Shown one piece after another: positions 10,587 to 22,144 of a DNA stretch of 64,000 nucleotides. Positions within the stretch are counted from its first letter, which is position 1, and each line of letters begins with the position of its first letter. The stretch comes from Fagopyrum homotropicum (taxonomy: Eukaryota; Streptophyta; Magnoliopsida; Caryophyllales; Polygonaceae). Under the pieces are notes generated by a model. The model saw only the letters and a list, made by a program, of their open reading frames with translations, had not been told where the DNA came from and did no database searches. A program made the position numbers and the translations under genes. The DNA lies in NCBI GenBank assembly GCA_033239125.1, contig BSWB01000003.1, positions 29,775,001 through 29,839,000 of the forward strand, given 5' to 3'.

Positions 10587-12680
10587 TGTAACACCCCAAG
10601 TTCTTGGAACTCGGGGAGGTACTAGTTATGACCTCACAATGGGTTCCAACCTTGGTTTAACAACAACTTTACTAGGATCTTACAAAAAGGCACAAATGTA
10701 TTTAAAATAATTTTCAAAACATAATATTTTTATGGTATGAATGTACACATGTGACAGCCTTACAAACATATATATAGATAGATAACATGCATGCCGTATG
10801 GAAGACTCCCCCGTCTCCATCTAATGAGTACGTGGACCCGGCTGACCATAAGTCCCGAATCTCTCTGCAACTGTTTATCTCTACAAAATCTACAACACGG
10901 ATAAACCGTTAGCTAACAATCTAAATATAAGCAGAATAAGGATAGCACACACACAACCAAGATAACATAAAACAATCATCATGCTGGCACACAAACTGGT
11001 TATTATCTAGAAGCTAAGTGATTCACCTTATTCCTTTTTATAATTGTGGCACGAGAAATCTTAAGAGTTCTCGCCTCCGTTCCTTATCCAACCGGTGTAG
11101 GTCTACCTTACCTCCGCCGGTAGCATCACTACAAACCGAGTGTGGACTAGTCCCTAAAGAAACCCCCAGCGCCCTCAGGCTATTGAGCAGAATGCCACCG
11201 CCCGTTACTCTTAGCCCAAGGTATAGGTCGGTATATAATTATTACTAAAATATAACTATAAACATCTCATTCACACACCACTACCATTATTCATACTCAT
11301 ATCCAGAAGTCAGCTAAGTAAGCCCAAAGGACTTACCTGAGTCAAATCTCGACTCCCTTAATCACAACTCGATCCGCAACCGTAGAAACTCAATTGCCTG
11401 ACGAAGGAGGCAAGTGGATCAAAAATACATCTCATAGTCTTAGAAGTCTATGACTTCTAAGATGTACCATCTCATCCTAAGGGAAATTACTAAAATACCC
11501 TCCTAAGGTAAAATGACCATTTTACCCTTGGTACTGAAACTTCAAAAAAATTCGTAATATATACTTAAACTCTTACTTGGGCTAAATATCATATTCTAAC
11601 TCTTAAGAGAGAGCTTAGGTAGAAACTAGAAAACTACACACTTTTCCTACTTTCAAAAAGGTCACTAGGATCCAACTTTGGCTCAAGATATGAAGTCCGA
11701 ATAAAACTATGAAAATTCTAAGGAAATTATCCAAGTCTTCTATGATATGCAGACAAATCATAAGGCCAGAGATCTCTCTAAAACACTAAACCAAGCTCTC
11801 TATATAAATCCCCAAAGTTGGTTCCAACATCCAAAAATTCATACTTAGCCAAAATAATCCCTTATTTTCCCAAAAACTGTGTTACTACCCTACTTCGGAA
11901 CATCATAAGTCCGAAACTATCTGTTGGACCATCCTCAAAACTTTACACAATAAACTACAATGTATGAACTCTAATCCCTCAAAATTTCATGCTCATCAGA
12001 ATTATCTAACTCATTCAAATCTAGATCCAAAAACTGCTTCAACACACGTTTTCTCCAACACTAAGAATATTTCAGCAACGCTAAAAATAAAAACAGCTTA
12101 CTGATCCAACTTTGAAAAATCATAACTCTTAAACCTCTTGATGAAATCCTCTCAAATTCTGATATATTATACTATGTGATCCTACCTATGACATATCCAA
12201 AATTCAAGTCCAACATAGATCAAAAACCTATTCAAAACTATCTCACAAAACTGCATCACACGCAGTTTTTTCTCAACACTCAGCACCTTTATCAAAACTG
12301 CATTAGAAGCCAACTTTGGGACACCATAACTTTCAAACTGTAACTCCGATTCTTCTCAAATTTTGATATGGTCTACTATACAATACCATATATAACATAT
12401 CCGAAAACCATAAACAAAGGAGGAGTCTAACTTACCCAAATCTGACCTCAAAGTTGACTGTTCGTCACCTTACAACCCAGAAAAACGCAGCAGCTCTTCA
12501 AGCCATCTTCTAGGGCTTCTATGGAGGGTCTAAAGACATAATTTTGTACTCTCATCAGCACATACACAAAGAGAGTAACGCAGAGAAGAGGTCGAGATCA
12601 TTACCGGACAAGCGAGGCTCGATGTGCTCACGTGCATGAGGCAAAGACGAAGCTATGACCCCTGTCACTTTGGCGCATCT
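10587..12680 (-). mobile_element. Tekay-type LTR, minus orientation, far end unclear
   Basis: It begins TGTAACACCCCAAG, the complement of the GGGGTGTTACA end seen on the other Tekay-type LTRs here, and cuts the tandem array. About 500-650 bp in, it has the CACCGCCCGTTA and AGGTCGGTA blocks shared with 60250-60300, and an ACTTACCTGAGTC block like the one near 60400. I could not find the expected ...GTTACA at the right side, nor the array resuming. It is therefore a truncated LTR or one whose right edge was lost next to the copia fragment. The right edge is approximate. Confidence 0.65.
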
Positions 12681-12689
12681 ATGGCTGGG

Positions 12690-14899
12690 AAATGACGCAC
12701 GTGTATGAAGGTTTGGCATTGTGAAGTAATTCAAAAGGAGATTTTCAAGCAAGAACTGATGAGGGCATGAGGTTGATAAGGTATGTTGATGTTAGGATGC
12801 ATTCAACCCAAAAATGGGAGGTAAGTTTGCATGAAGACGAATGGCACGAGTTGTTTCAAGCAAATGCCTATGCTTGCGCTCCACTCTGCATTTTGTTGAG
12901 GCACATAAGGTGTAGACCTTTGATGAACAACGCCAGAAGCACGAAACAAATCCTGGAGTTGATTCTGCATAAACTCAGCTCCATTATCAGATCGAAATAT
13001 CTGAACTGTGGTGTGAAATTGAGTTTTTACATATGCCAAAAAGCTGGAAATTAGCTTGAACACCTGCTACTTAGTAGACATAAGAAAAGTCCAAGTTGCT
13101 CGAGTGAAATCATCAACAATGGTTAGGAAATAACGAGCACCACAAATAGCTAAAGTATGATATGGACCCCATATATCAACATGAATCATGCTAAAAGCAG
13201 TTTTAGCTCGAGAAATGCTAGGAGTAAAAATTTGTGATATTTAGCTGTAATGCAAGCATAACAATCTAGAGGTTGCAACTTAGAAGTAAGACAAACATCA
13301 ACATGATTCAATTTTGAAAATGACAGATGGCCTAGTCTGGCATGAAGCAAGTGCATATCACATGGTTTTTCAACAGTATTAAAGACAACACAAGTAGGAT
13401 GTTGAGATCCAGAAAATCCTAGCTTGTACAGATTGCCTTCCTTGTAACCAGTAGTAATGGTGGAGTTATTGGTAAGATCTTGAAATAAACAAGAATGACC
13501 TTCATAGGGAAATCAATGATCAATCTAGATATAGACAGAAGGTTATGCTTGAAGTGACGGAGGTAGAGAACATTGTGTAGAGTGATGACAGGCGATAAGA
13601 TCACATTGCCTCTGTAATGGACTTCCTTAATTGTGCCATCGGGAAGCCCGATCAATAATGGTGTATCCAGCTTTGTCAACACAGAAAAATGACTTTTGCA
13701 AAATGATATGTGATATGTGGCACCAAAATCCAAGATCCATGTGTGTATATTAATTGTAGAGTGCACAAAATGAGAAATGATACCTGCAAAATTAATAGAG
13801 GAATTTGACTGCTTATCTATCATTAATTTAATAACCTCCTGACAAACTACATATAGCATTGAAGGATCTAGACCGACTGAAGAAGTAGACCTCTCTGTGA
13901 GATCCAATGGACCGTCTACAACTGTAGTCTCAAGGTTATTTGCAGATCTGTAAGACTAAGTATGTGTATTGGCGCTAGGACTTGAATTGTTATCCTCCTT
14001 TACCTTAAATTCCTTATACCAGTCAGGAATGCCAGTCAATTTGAAACAGGCTTCCCTCAAGTGACCTTTCTCCTTGCAATATGTGCATTGTCTATCAAGT
14101 TTTTCTTTCTTAAAATATCTTCGAGTACCTCCTTCCTGTCTGTAAGGAGGTGATCGAGAGACAACAAGAACATCATGCACAACATAATTATGAAAGTTGA
14201 GTTCCTTTTGCTTTTCAACTTGCAAAATCATATGGAAAACTCGATTTTCAGTAGGTAAAGTATCAAGAGATAGAATAGTACTACGGACGTGTTCATATTG
14301 TTCATCTCGATTATTAGCCTCCCTAGCAACAATTTTCTTCAAAATATCAAAAGTGCAGTTAATGATGCCACAACAGGAGCAAGAAGGAATATCATCAATC
14401 GAGCTCAACTCATCCCATAGTTTTTTAAACTTACCATAGTAAATTGCAACAGAAGTATTCTCTTGTTTAAGAGAGGACAAATCCTTGTGAATTTGATAGA
14501 TAAGAGGTGCATTAGATACCTCAAAACGTTCAACAATATCCTGCCACAATGCAAGTGCAGATTCAACATAGGTAAAGAGCTATGCTATTTCTGACTTCAT
14601 CGAGTGTAGAATCCAGCAACGAATCATGTAATCTGCCATGGTCCATCTCGTGAGCTTATTTGTATCACCAATCACCGGTTTGTTACATGTGCCATCAATT
14701 AATCCCAATTTCTGCTTGGCGCCAAGCGTCATGCGAATGCGATAAAATTGGAGGCACTAAACAAGATGGAGACAAGCTGCATCCCAGGGTTGTCCGAATT
14801 GGACAGGTACAAAGGATCATTGACATCAACAGCAAGATGCCGATCCAAATTAGAGGTAAGGGAAGGATCTGTTGAGCTCGATTCCTTTCCAGAAGCCAT
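12690..14899 (-). pseudogene. Ty1/copia gag-protease-integrase fragment, broken
   Basis: Reading leftwards from ATG at 14899: an N-terminal gag segment (MASGKESSS), a frame break near 14700, then gag with a zinc knuckle CTYCKEKGHLREAC (around 14080). A stop follows near 13956. Next come the protease region with WILDFGATYHI (the usual catalytic DSG is DFG), and an integrase core with RSDNGAEF near 12970 and a PYVPQQN motif near 12880. Homology fades near 12690, inside integrase, so reverse transcriptase and RNase H are absent. The gag style resembles Ale/Retrofit-type copia. Frame changes and stops make it non-coding as it stands. Confidence 0.85.
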
Positions 14900-14980
14900 G
14901 AATAGAAAAAAAATGAAGATGTGTATGTGTATGGGAAGAGATCTTATGAAATTAGATCTAGAAAATGAGGATTTATGTCC

Positions 14981-14995
14981 ATGGCTCTAATACCA
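14981..14995 (-). other. Primer-binding site of the minus-strand copia element
   Basis: The minus strand reads TGGTATTAGAGCCAT, a tRNA-Met type primer-binding site, about 80 bp upstream of the gag ATG and directly inside the LTR edge at 14996. Confidence 0.75.
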
Positions 14996-15170
14996 TGTGA
15001 ACACAAGGAAATGACTGAATTATATATCTCATATCATCGATGAGCTGAAAACATAAGGCTATATATATCCAGTACAATTCTGTTAGGGTTGTTAGCACTA
15101 ATAGCCTTATTTACATATATCACCCCTTTATTCTACATATTTCATGTATATATAGCCTATAAGAGAAATA
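14996..15170 (-). mobile_element. 5' LTR of the minus-strand copia element, outer edge uncertain
   Basis: The inner edge is the TGTGAACAC at 14996 next to the PBS. Inside are TATATATAGCC and, on the minus strand, an AATAAAG signal. Several TG...CA outer limits are possible (15097, 15113 or further right). No target duplication or second LTR was found. Confidence 0.5.
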
Positions 15171-15429
15171 TTAGAGTGAAGATGAGCAGCGTAAAGAGAA
15201 AAGGGATTGAAGAATTAAAAGAAACTTTGCGTGTTAAAAAAGGTTTTTTCAACTCTATGTCTTGCCTAAGAAGGGGATTGACGGCGTCCATGGCCAGCGT
15301 AATCGATTGCGTCCATGGAAAATCGACAGCGGGGAATCTCAAGGGTCAAATCTAAGTCCATGCCCTGCAAAGCTTCTTCATTTGTGAGCATGGAGGTGTG
15401 AGAGAGAAAAGGGGCGAGAGCTAGGGAAG

Positions 15430-16101
15430 TGTTCAAGTAAGGCCCATTATTCCGGTAAGGCCGTGCGGCCGTCTATACGGCCGACACGTGTCCCAGAAAA
15501 AAAAAAAAAATTTTAAACGAGTAGAAGTAATAGTTCAAAACTCATTATGGAATAGTTCATAACTTATAAAAGGATAGTTCATGAATTATAATAGAATAGT
15601 TCATAGTGTAAAATTTATAAAGGATTGAAAGTAATAGTTCAAAACTTATTAAGTAATAGTTCATAACTTCTAAAAGGATAGTTCATGAATTATAATAGAA
15701 TAGTTCATAGTGCAAAATTTATAAAGGAGTGAAAGTAATAGTTCAAAACTTATTATGGGATAGTTAATGAATTATAATAGAATAGTTCATAAATTATAAT
15801 ATAATAGTTTAAAGTGCAAAAATTTATAAAGGAGTGAAAGTAATAGTTCAAAACTTATTATGGGATAGTTCATGAATTATAATAGAATAGTTCATGGATT
15901 ATATTAAAAAGTAATAGTTCATGGATTATATAGGAATAGTTCAAAGTTTATAGGATAATAGTGCATAAATTATAACATGGTAGTTCAAATAAATTTTCAT
16001 TAGTTTCCGGAAAAAAAAAAAAAAAAAAAAATTTCGGGACACGTGTCGCCCTTACGTACGGCCGTACTGCCGTACCGCAATAAAAGGGCCGTACCTGAAC
16101 A
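15430..16101. mobile_element. 672-bp TIR element with internal repeats
   Basis: The ends are inverted repeats: TGTTCAAGTAAGGCCC at the left and, read from the right, TGTTCAGGTACGGCCC. They are followed on both sides by ACGGCCG-rich DNA and GACACGTGTC, then an A-run. Between about 15520 and 15990 lie roughly five diverged copies of a unit rich in AATAGTTCA and TTATAATAG. There is no coding capacity and no convincing target duplication. It is a non-autonomous, MITE-like element of undetermined superfamily. Confidence 0.7.
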
Positions 16102-16439
16102 TTTACTAGCTAAATAGGGAGACGAGACTTAGGAGAGAGAAAAGACATGTGAATCTTCTCCTGTACGCCTAAAATCCACACCCCAATGGACTTCATTTTC
16201 AAATTTATTTTCCTTTTTTTAACCCTTTTAATTTACCAAATTATCAAGAAGTCCATTTTGCCAAATAAATCTAAGGGCCTTATTCTACCAATTTATTCTT
16301 TTATATTTTATACTATCTACATATATATGGATATAGTTTTATTCTTTATATAATATTTTTGGAAACTTTGAAGTTATGGATTAAATTTATACTTTTATCT
16401 TAATTTAATATCTATGTGGGTCTAATAAGCTCTAAGTTG
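16102..16439. other. AT-rich spacer
   Basis: This is AT-rich DNA with runs of T and TATATA. I see no ORF or repeat structure in it. Confidence 0.6.
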
Positions 16440-17190
16440 TTTAGGCTTAGGTCTTGTCAAACAATATTTATAAACAAGACCCGATTGTAGTAATCGAGTC
16501 AGGAGCGATCACGGGGAGTTGAGAAGTATTAACCGTCTTATAACTTTGTCTAGTGGGATTCAGAAAGGAAGAAAATACTGTTTGTTTTGGTTTTCTAAAC
16601 TAAACTATGAAACTAAACTAAACTAATAAAAGCAAATAAAAGGGTGTTGATTTCTTGTGTGACAAGCGATTCTCAAGCAAAGAATCACCACAACATAGCC
16701 AATGTGACATTACTTAACACTTGAACACGGTTTCTATCCTTAGTCGAGATACCTATCGATCAAGTCAAACCAATTGATGAATGCATCCGCCCAACATCAA
16801 CCAATTCAACTTAACTTGGCGCTAGTTTTTCCAAAACCAATTCAATCAATTATTAACCTTATAGGTTTTCATTGACCAAACCAATCCCGAAACGTCTAGT
16901 GATAGTCTAAATTAACTCGCAACGACTTGTGTAGGGACGCTATCGCGCCCTACCAATCGTTGTCTATCCTAGAGATCCGTTTAAGTTGACGTTCTCAAAC
17001 TAGGTAAACCTAATAGTTATCTATCAATACTTTCGCAAGAAGTATCTAAAAGGATTCCAATCGACGGCAATCGATTGACACATGCATACTAGGATTCTAA
17101 CCTAAACACATAGTCAATTCATCATTCAAGCATAACATCCATGGCTATGTCGGGATCATGTGTTTAATGAAATATTTTCATGGTTTTAAT
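16440..17190 (-). mobile_element. LTR-like fragment of Athila/Tat type
   Basis: The stretch has the texture of Tat/Athila LTRs: GATCACGGGGAG near 16508, a run of AAACTAAACTA, and Ile/Leu-poor non-coding DNA with many CAATT and ACCAA words. There is no gag or PBS beside it. Orientation and edges are guesses from resemblance to the LTR at 62933 onward. Confidence 0.4.
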
Positions 17191-17491
17191 ATAAAATTAA
17201 ATTTCCGGAATTAACAACAGCTTGACACATGTCATTTGATTTCTTCAAACATAATTTCATGTTAATCGTTTAACATTAATTTAAATATGATAATAATTAA
17301 ATCTTTTTACTTTTACATAACTAAAAAACAGATTCGGCTATCTACAAATCTTTTAATCAAATTTTTTCGAATTTTATGATTTTCTAATTTGCCGAATTTT
17401 ACCTAACAATTAGAGAATTACGGAATTAAGTTACGAAATTTAGGGTTATTAGTATACATTTTTTGAATCTTTTCTTAGGTTATATTAAATA

Positions 17492-17547
17492 CACTAAGCC
17501 TGGAGTTAACAACAGCTTGCCACGTGGCAAGTGGCTCCAGGTTTAGT
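17492..17547. repeat. 56-nt hairpin with central G-box palindrome
   Basis: ACTAAGCCTGGAG (17492-17504) pairs with CTCCAGGTTTAGT (17535-17547), with one mismatch. Between them sits the perfect palindrome CTTGCCACGTGGCAAG. A related TTAACAACAGCTTGACAC lies at about 17211. It could be the terminus of a small Helitron- or MITE-like element. Confidence 0.6.
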
Positions 17548-17559
17548 ATGTAGAGATAG

Positions 17560-18324
17560 ATAATGGAAGAAACTTCGTGGCCTAGCCTGAGTTTGTTTTA
17601 TTTTCTATAATTTGCAATTTCTAAATATATAGTAAGTTGAAACTAAAATATATACTAGATTATGCTCTCCTAGATTTTGTTGCAAATCAGATGCGGCATC
17701 CATTTTTGATCAAAAGTAAGAAAAAATAAGTAAATGATGATAACTGAGAATACATATATGAATCAAATGCCACTTCATTTATTGACGTAATCTGAAGATG
17801 CTTAATTGCTTATGTACGTGGTGGTATCAATAGGCTTACTATCTATGTTTTAAATAAAATATATCTTGGCTTATTGGATATATCTCATGTGGTAACTAAA
17901 ACACATGCAAATATATTTTTGAGATCCATTGGAATGTTTCTAATCTTCTATTGAGGGTGAAAATCAGTTTTAGTTGTGTTGGATGTACAAGCTGAGGGTT
18001 CATTTACAAAATTTCACTGTGTCCTATCCAAAAAATCACATATCATATTCGATTCGGATCACCATTTAACGGTTCAATTCATATTAGATTCTTTTGGATC
18101 GGATATTATATATCGATTTAGATTGATCGGATTACCTAAATTATTTTGCTCACCCCTAAGGCCCTAACTAAAAGTAGACAAGAACGAAATAGGTATAAAC
18201 AAGAACGAATAAAATTTTTTATTATTTTATGCACATAAAGTATAGGATATTCAATTAAGTAACTAGATCCATCTTTTATTAGTAAATTCAAATAAAAAAT
18301 TAAATTATCTCTAATAAATAATTA
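17560..18324. other. Unassigned AT-rich DNA
   Basis: I see no gene or clear repeat. The short ORF at 17976-18167 has no recognisable features. Confidence 0.5.
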
Positions 18325-18540
18325 TTAGGGTTTAAGATTTTAAGTTTAGGATTTCAGGGTTTAGAGTTAAGGTTTAGCAATTTAAGATTTAGGGATTTAG
18401 GGTTTAATTTAGGGTTTATGGTTAATTTTAGGGTTTTTGGATTTTGAATTTAGGGTTTAGAGTCTTAGTGTTTCATACTTAGTGTTTAGGGTTTAGAATT
18501 TAGGGTTTTGGGGTTTAAAATTTTGGAATTTACAATTTTT
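18325..18540. repeat. Degenerate interstitial telomere-like repeat
   Basis: About 215 bp contain many intact TTTAGGG or TAGGGTTTA words separated by variants such as TTTAGAGTC and TTAGTGTTT. The plant telomere repeat is TTTAGGG. No long perfect run remains, so this is an old or independently arising telomere-like tract. Confidence 0.75.
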
Positions 18541-19494
18541 ATAAATAAATTGAAAGAGAAGCATAATTGAATTGTTAAACTATATAAAAAAACCCAGTTT
18601 CCTAATTTGGCCTAAAATATACAAAAAAAATCTATTTAACACCGGACTATGTTCCTATTAAACACTTGGTCTACTAGTAGGCCTATCTGTGAAATTTTTT
18701 ACGGCTAAAAAAATCAACAAAACCTTCCCGTAAAAAATCATGATCCACTTTTTTTCTTCTTTCCGAAAAAGGAAGAAAAAAAACTGACCGTGAATTTTTT
18801 ACGGAAAGGTATTTAAGAACCCTAATTTAGACACATATAGTATATAAGAAATTGGATTTTGAATGATAATGTGTTTGTGTGGATGTTTAATTTGAACTAG
18901 TTTATTGACATTTTTATACGAGATTTTAAACATAAATTTGTTTCAAATCGTTCATACAAATACAACCATAATCATAAAACGTTGTTGTTCAGGATTGATT
19001 TGGTACTACTGTGAGTTATATTTTTCATTTTTTACAAAATTATTAGATTTTTGAAAGAACATTTTTTATTTTAATTTTGAGTTGCCTGCTGAGAAATAAC
19101 TTTATTATTATTCTAGTATAGAATATTTTAAAGTTTTTAATTAGTAATTATGAACAACCCAAAAAAAAAAAAAACTATGCCAAAATTGACAAATTTTATC
19201 AAACATACTATTAACTTTTTTTTATCTTTTTACAACCAGAAAAAATATATGTCATTAATTCGACAAAAAAAATCTATATATATCTTCAAACGTTGCTTAG
19301 ATGCTTACTGTTACAGAAACATATATACTCCATATTCTCTAATATATCACAGCAATAGATTAGCTATATAGATCGATCTACATGCCGACTTTTGTTGCTG
19401 GAAATTATGTATGATTACAAGCTTCAAGTTAAGGAGAAGGTTACGACATTGACCGTATATAATGTTTTCATTTTATTTTTCCAACTTATAAATA
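18541..19494. other. Unassigned AT-rich DNA
   Basis: It contains two inverted occurrences of a TTTTTTACGG word (18697-18800) but no gene. The ORF at 19150-19371 is low-complexity and has no recognisable features. Confidence 0.5.
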
Positions 19495-19600
19495 ATTAGT
19501 ATTAGTTATTATTATAATAATTAGTAATAAATAATAACTACTATTAATTAATAGTAATTATTATTAATGATCAATATTAATTATTAATTATTATTGAAAT
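19495..19600. repeat. AT-only low-complexity tract
   Basis: About 100 bp consist almost entirely of A and T, built from TAATAATTA-type words that can pair with each other. Confidence 0.7.
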
Positions 19601-19954
19601 ATATCGTGCGACTTTTTAAGGAAAAAAAATATTTATATATGAATGTTCAAGGTACAATGTTATCATATTGTTGACGAACGTTTCTAACATTTAAATTTAC
19701 GACTTGTATGACTTGCAAGAAAGAAGAGTTAAAAACGAATGACATTGGACATTTTGAACGTACATTTTGGATGTATAAAATTGAACGGACATTATAAGGG
19801 AAAAATACACTGCCTATGGGCATATTCATCTAATGTTTTGATTGTGCCAAAACATCTTCGCATAACTAGTTGAGTTTTGTCATCATCTCTTCATGAATGT
19901 TTTAACTTCATAAGATAAATAATACTTACGGCAACATAATATATTTCTATCAAT

Positions 19955-21170
19955 ATATTTCAACACTCTAGTTAACTAGAAGTCCTTAGACTTCTAGGCT
20001 CAACATCCTCACAATAACAACATCACTCTAGTCAACTAGAAGTCCTTAGACTTCTAGGCTCAACATCCTCACAAGAACAACATCACTCTAGTCAACTAGA
20101 AGTTCTTAGACTTCTAGGCTCAACATCCTCACAAGAATAACAACTCAAGATAGATCAACACTCTCAGTCCACTATCTTAAAGGCTTCCAACATGACAACT
20201 CAGTCCCAAACCAATAACCTCAAAGATCTCAAGAGATCATGCCACAGTATCACAACCAACATACCCTTAACTCTCACAAGATAACCCTAAGGGTCAAGCC
20301 ACTACTTGGCATTCCATATAACCTATGTTAAGGCATCCTAGCATGCTACTAAGATGGATCAAGATCAAGGAAGCGGAAAGGGAAGAAAGGAACAAGAGAT
20401 CGGAGGCTTACTGGTGTAGAAACCACCCCTGAGGTGTCAAGATGCTGCCCCTGCAGTGTGCTGGACCAAGGGTCCGCCCATGCGGGTTGCAGAGGCCGCC
20501 CCCGCAGCTACAGTCCAGAAACGTCGACTTCTTCGGTTCTTTGATGTGCAACAACCTTCCTATTGCCTCCTTTGATGTTGTGAACGTCTCCTAGATTCCA
20601 CCACATGATCCTATCCCTCCTCCACGGTCTAAGCACATAAGAACACATGAAGGAACAAGAGAAGACTCTCTCCTGAGTGATACCTTGGATCTCACTCTTC
20701 AAGGGTACAAGAAGGAAGAAGGAAGGAGAAGAGAAGAAGGAGAAAAATATGACTTACTCTAGATCACGTCTCTGCAGTCCACACCTTGATTGACAACTAT
20801 AAGTGGAGGAGAAGACAAGGTAAAGAATGGAAGAGAAGGAGAGAAAGGAGAAGAAGGGATAGGAGATGAATTAACTTTAATTGAGAATAGGGAGAGAATA
20901 TGGCTGCGTCAATGGAAGGAGACCAAGGGTCAAGCAGCCCAAGGATCACCACATAATAATTAATGTGGTCGGCATAAATGAATGGGGAGATGAAAGGTCG
21001 AAAGAACAACGGACCCGACTCCCGCTCTGTCGTGTCGCCGCTCCCGTGGGACGTCCAAGCCGGGGTCGCGGACGGCCGCGGTTGCGGGCCTTCTAAGCCG
21101 CAAGGACGGTAGCCCTTTATCAAGGCTTCTAACGCCTCTCGTAAAAGAACCAAAAATTTTGGGCGTTACA
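19955..21170 (-). mobile_element. Truncated Tekay-type LTR, minus orientation
   Basis: The right end reads TTTTGGGCGTTACA (to 21170), the complement of the TGTAACGCCCAAAA start seen at 57732. Leftwards it keeps the CTACTTGGCATTCC and CATCCTAGCATG blocks also found in the 59607-62365 LTR. The left side is truncated, with no TGTAACACCCC. A GC-rich part near 20420-20510 carries several GCCCCTGCAG-like boxes. Confidence 0.7.
19964..20143. repeat. Three tandem copies of a 60-bp repeat
   Basis: CACTCTAG starts at 19964, 20024 and 20084 with near-identical 60-bp units. Each contains CTAGAAGTCCTTAGACTTCT, a self-complementary block. Related blocks occur in the LTRs at 11440 and 60510 as single copies, so the triplication is local. 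Confidence 0.85.
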
Positions 21171-22144
21171 ACAACTATATACTTATACTTTCCTTTTCTT
21201 TTTATCAAATTTGTTAAAAAGCACCCTCCATCTATCATGATTTTTTAATCATTGTTGGCGATTATCAGTACTTGGTTCTTCTTTCGTGCATCGTCCACCA
21301 AGTATTGTGTTGTTTTTTTACCGGACTATTAAATGCATGACATCAAATTATTAGATTCATATCTTATGCGTACTGTGATTGTGCGCAACTTTAACGCGCA
21401 ATCACAATGCGCGTCGAGTTGGATTTTCTTTATATTTTTTAGATCCCTAAAAAAAGTTTGACGACGTACAATCGTTGTATATTTTTTTTAATTGTTATAA
21501 GCACTATGAGTGTCAAGATTCTAAATACAATATGATATATATGCATTACTAATTCTCATGCCGTGTATTTAATATTGCTATTTTTTCATTAATTTCTTTT
21601 AATGAACCACCGAAAAAATACAATTTAACTGTTTGCAAAACTCTAATATAAACATACTTATAAGTTTGATTAAATTTTACTTTCGAGTTGAACGAGCATA
21701 AAACGTATATGACATATTATAATTTTGAATCGTTTAGTTCAACTACTGACTATATGCGTCAATCCTTTAATATCTACTAATTTTAATTTTACTAAGCAGT
21801 AACTTTTTTTTGTTTAAAGGTCGAATTTGCAAATAAATTTTGCAGCTAAATCGTCATCAATGGTTTATGCCCCTACATTGTTTCATTTTCTAAATACATG
21901 AAGCAACTACAACATTAGTAAACATCAATCACTAATTGTTTTGGGGTGTAAATATTATGTCCCTATCAACGGCACATAAGATTCCATCCACCCCAATTAA
22001 TCAATTATGAAGACGAGAAGTAGACGATACATTATCAAATGAAAAAGAATATAAAAATAATAACAATTGACGTTCAAGTCCTTGAATGATTAGTGTTGAA
22101 ATTTTGTCCCCAATGATGGCTTTCGTCTTTAATAAGATTGGAAC
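21171..22144. other. AT-rich intergenic DNA
   Basis: I see no gene and no obvious repeat structure in this stretch. Confidence 0.5.

Noticed and set aside
11018..11248. 76-codon plus-strand ORF
   Set aside because: It overlaps conserved non-coding LTR blocks shared with 60120-60310, so it is not a gene.
12767..13054. 95-codon plus-strand ORF
   Set aside because: It is antisense to the copia integrase segment and has no features of its own.
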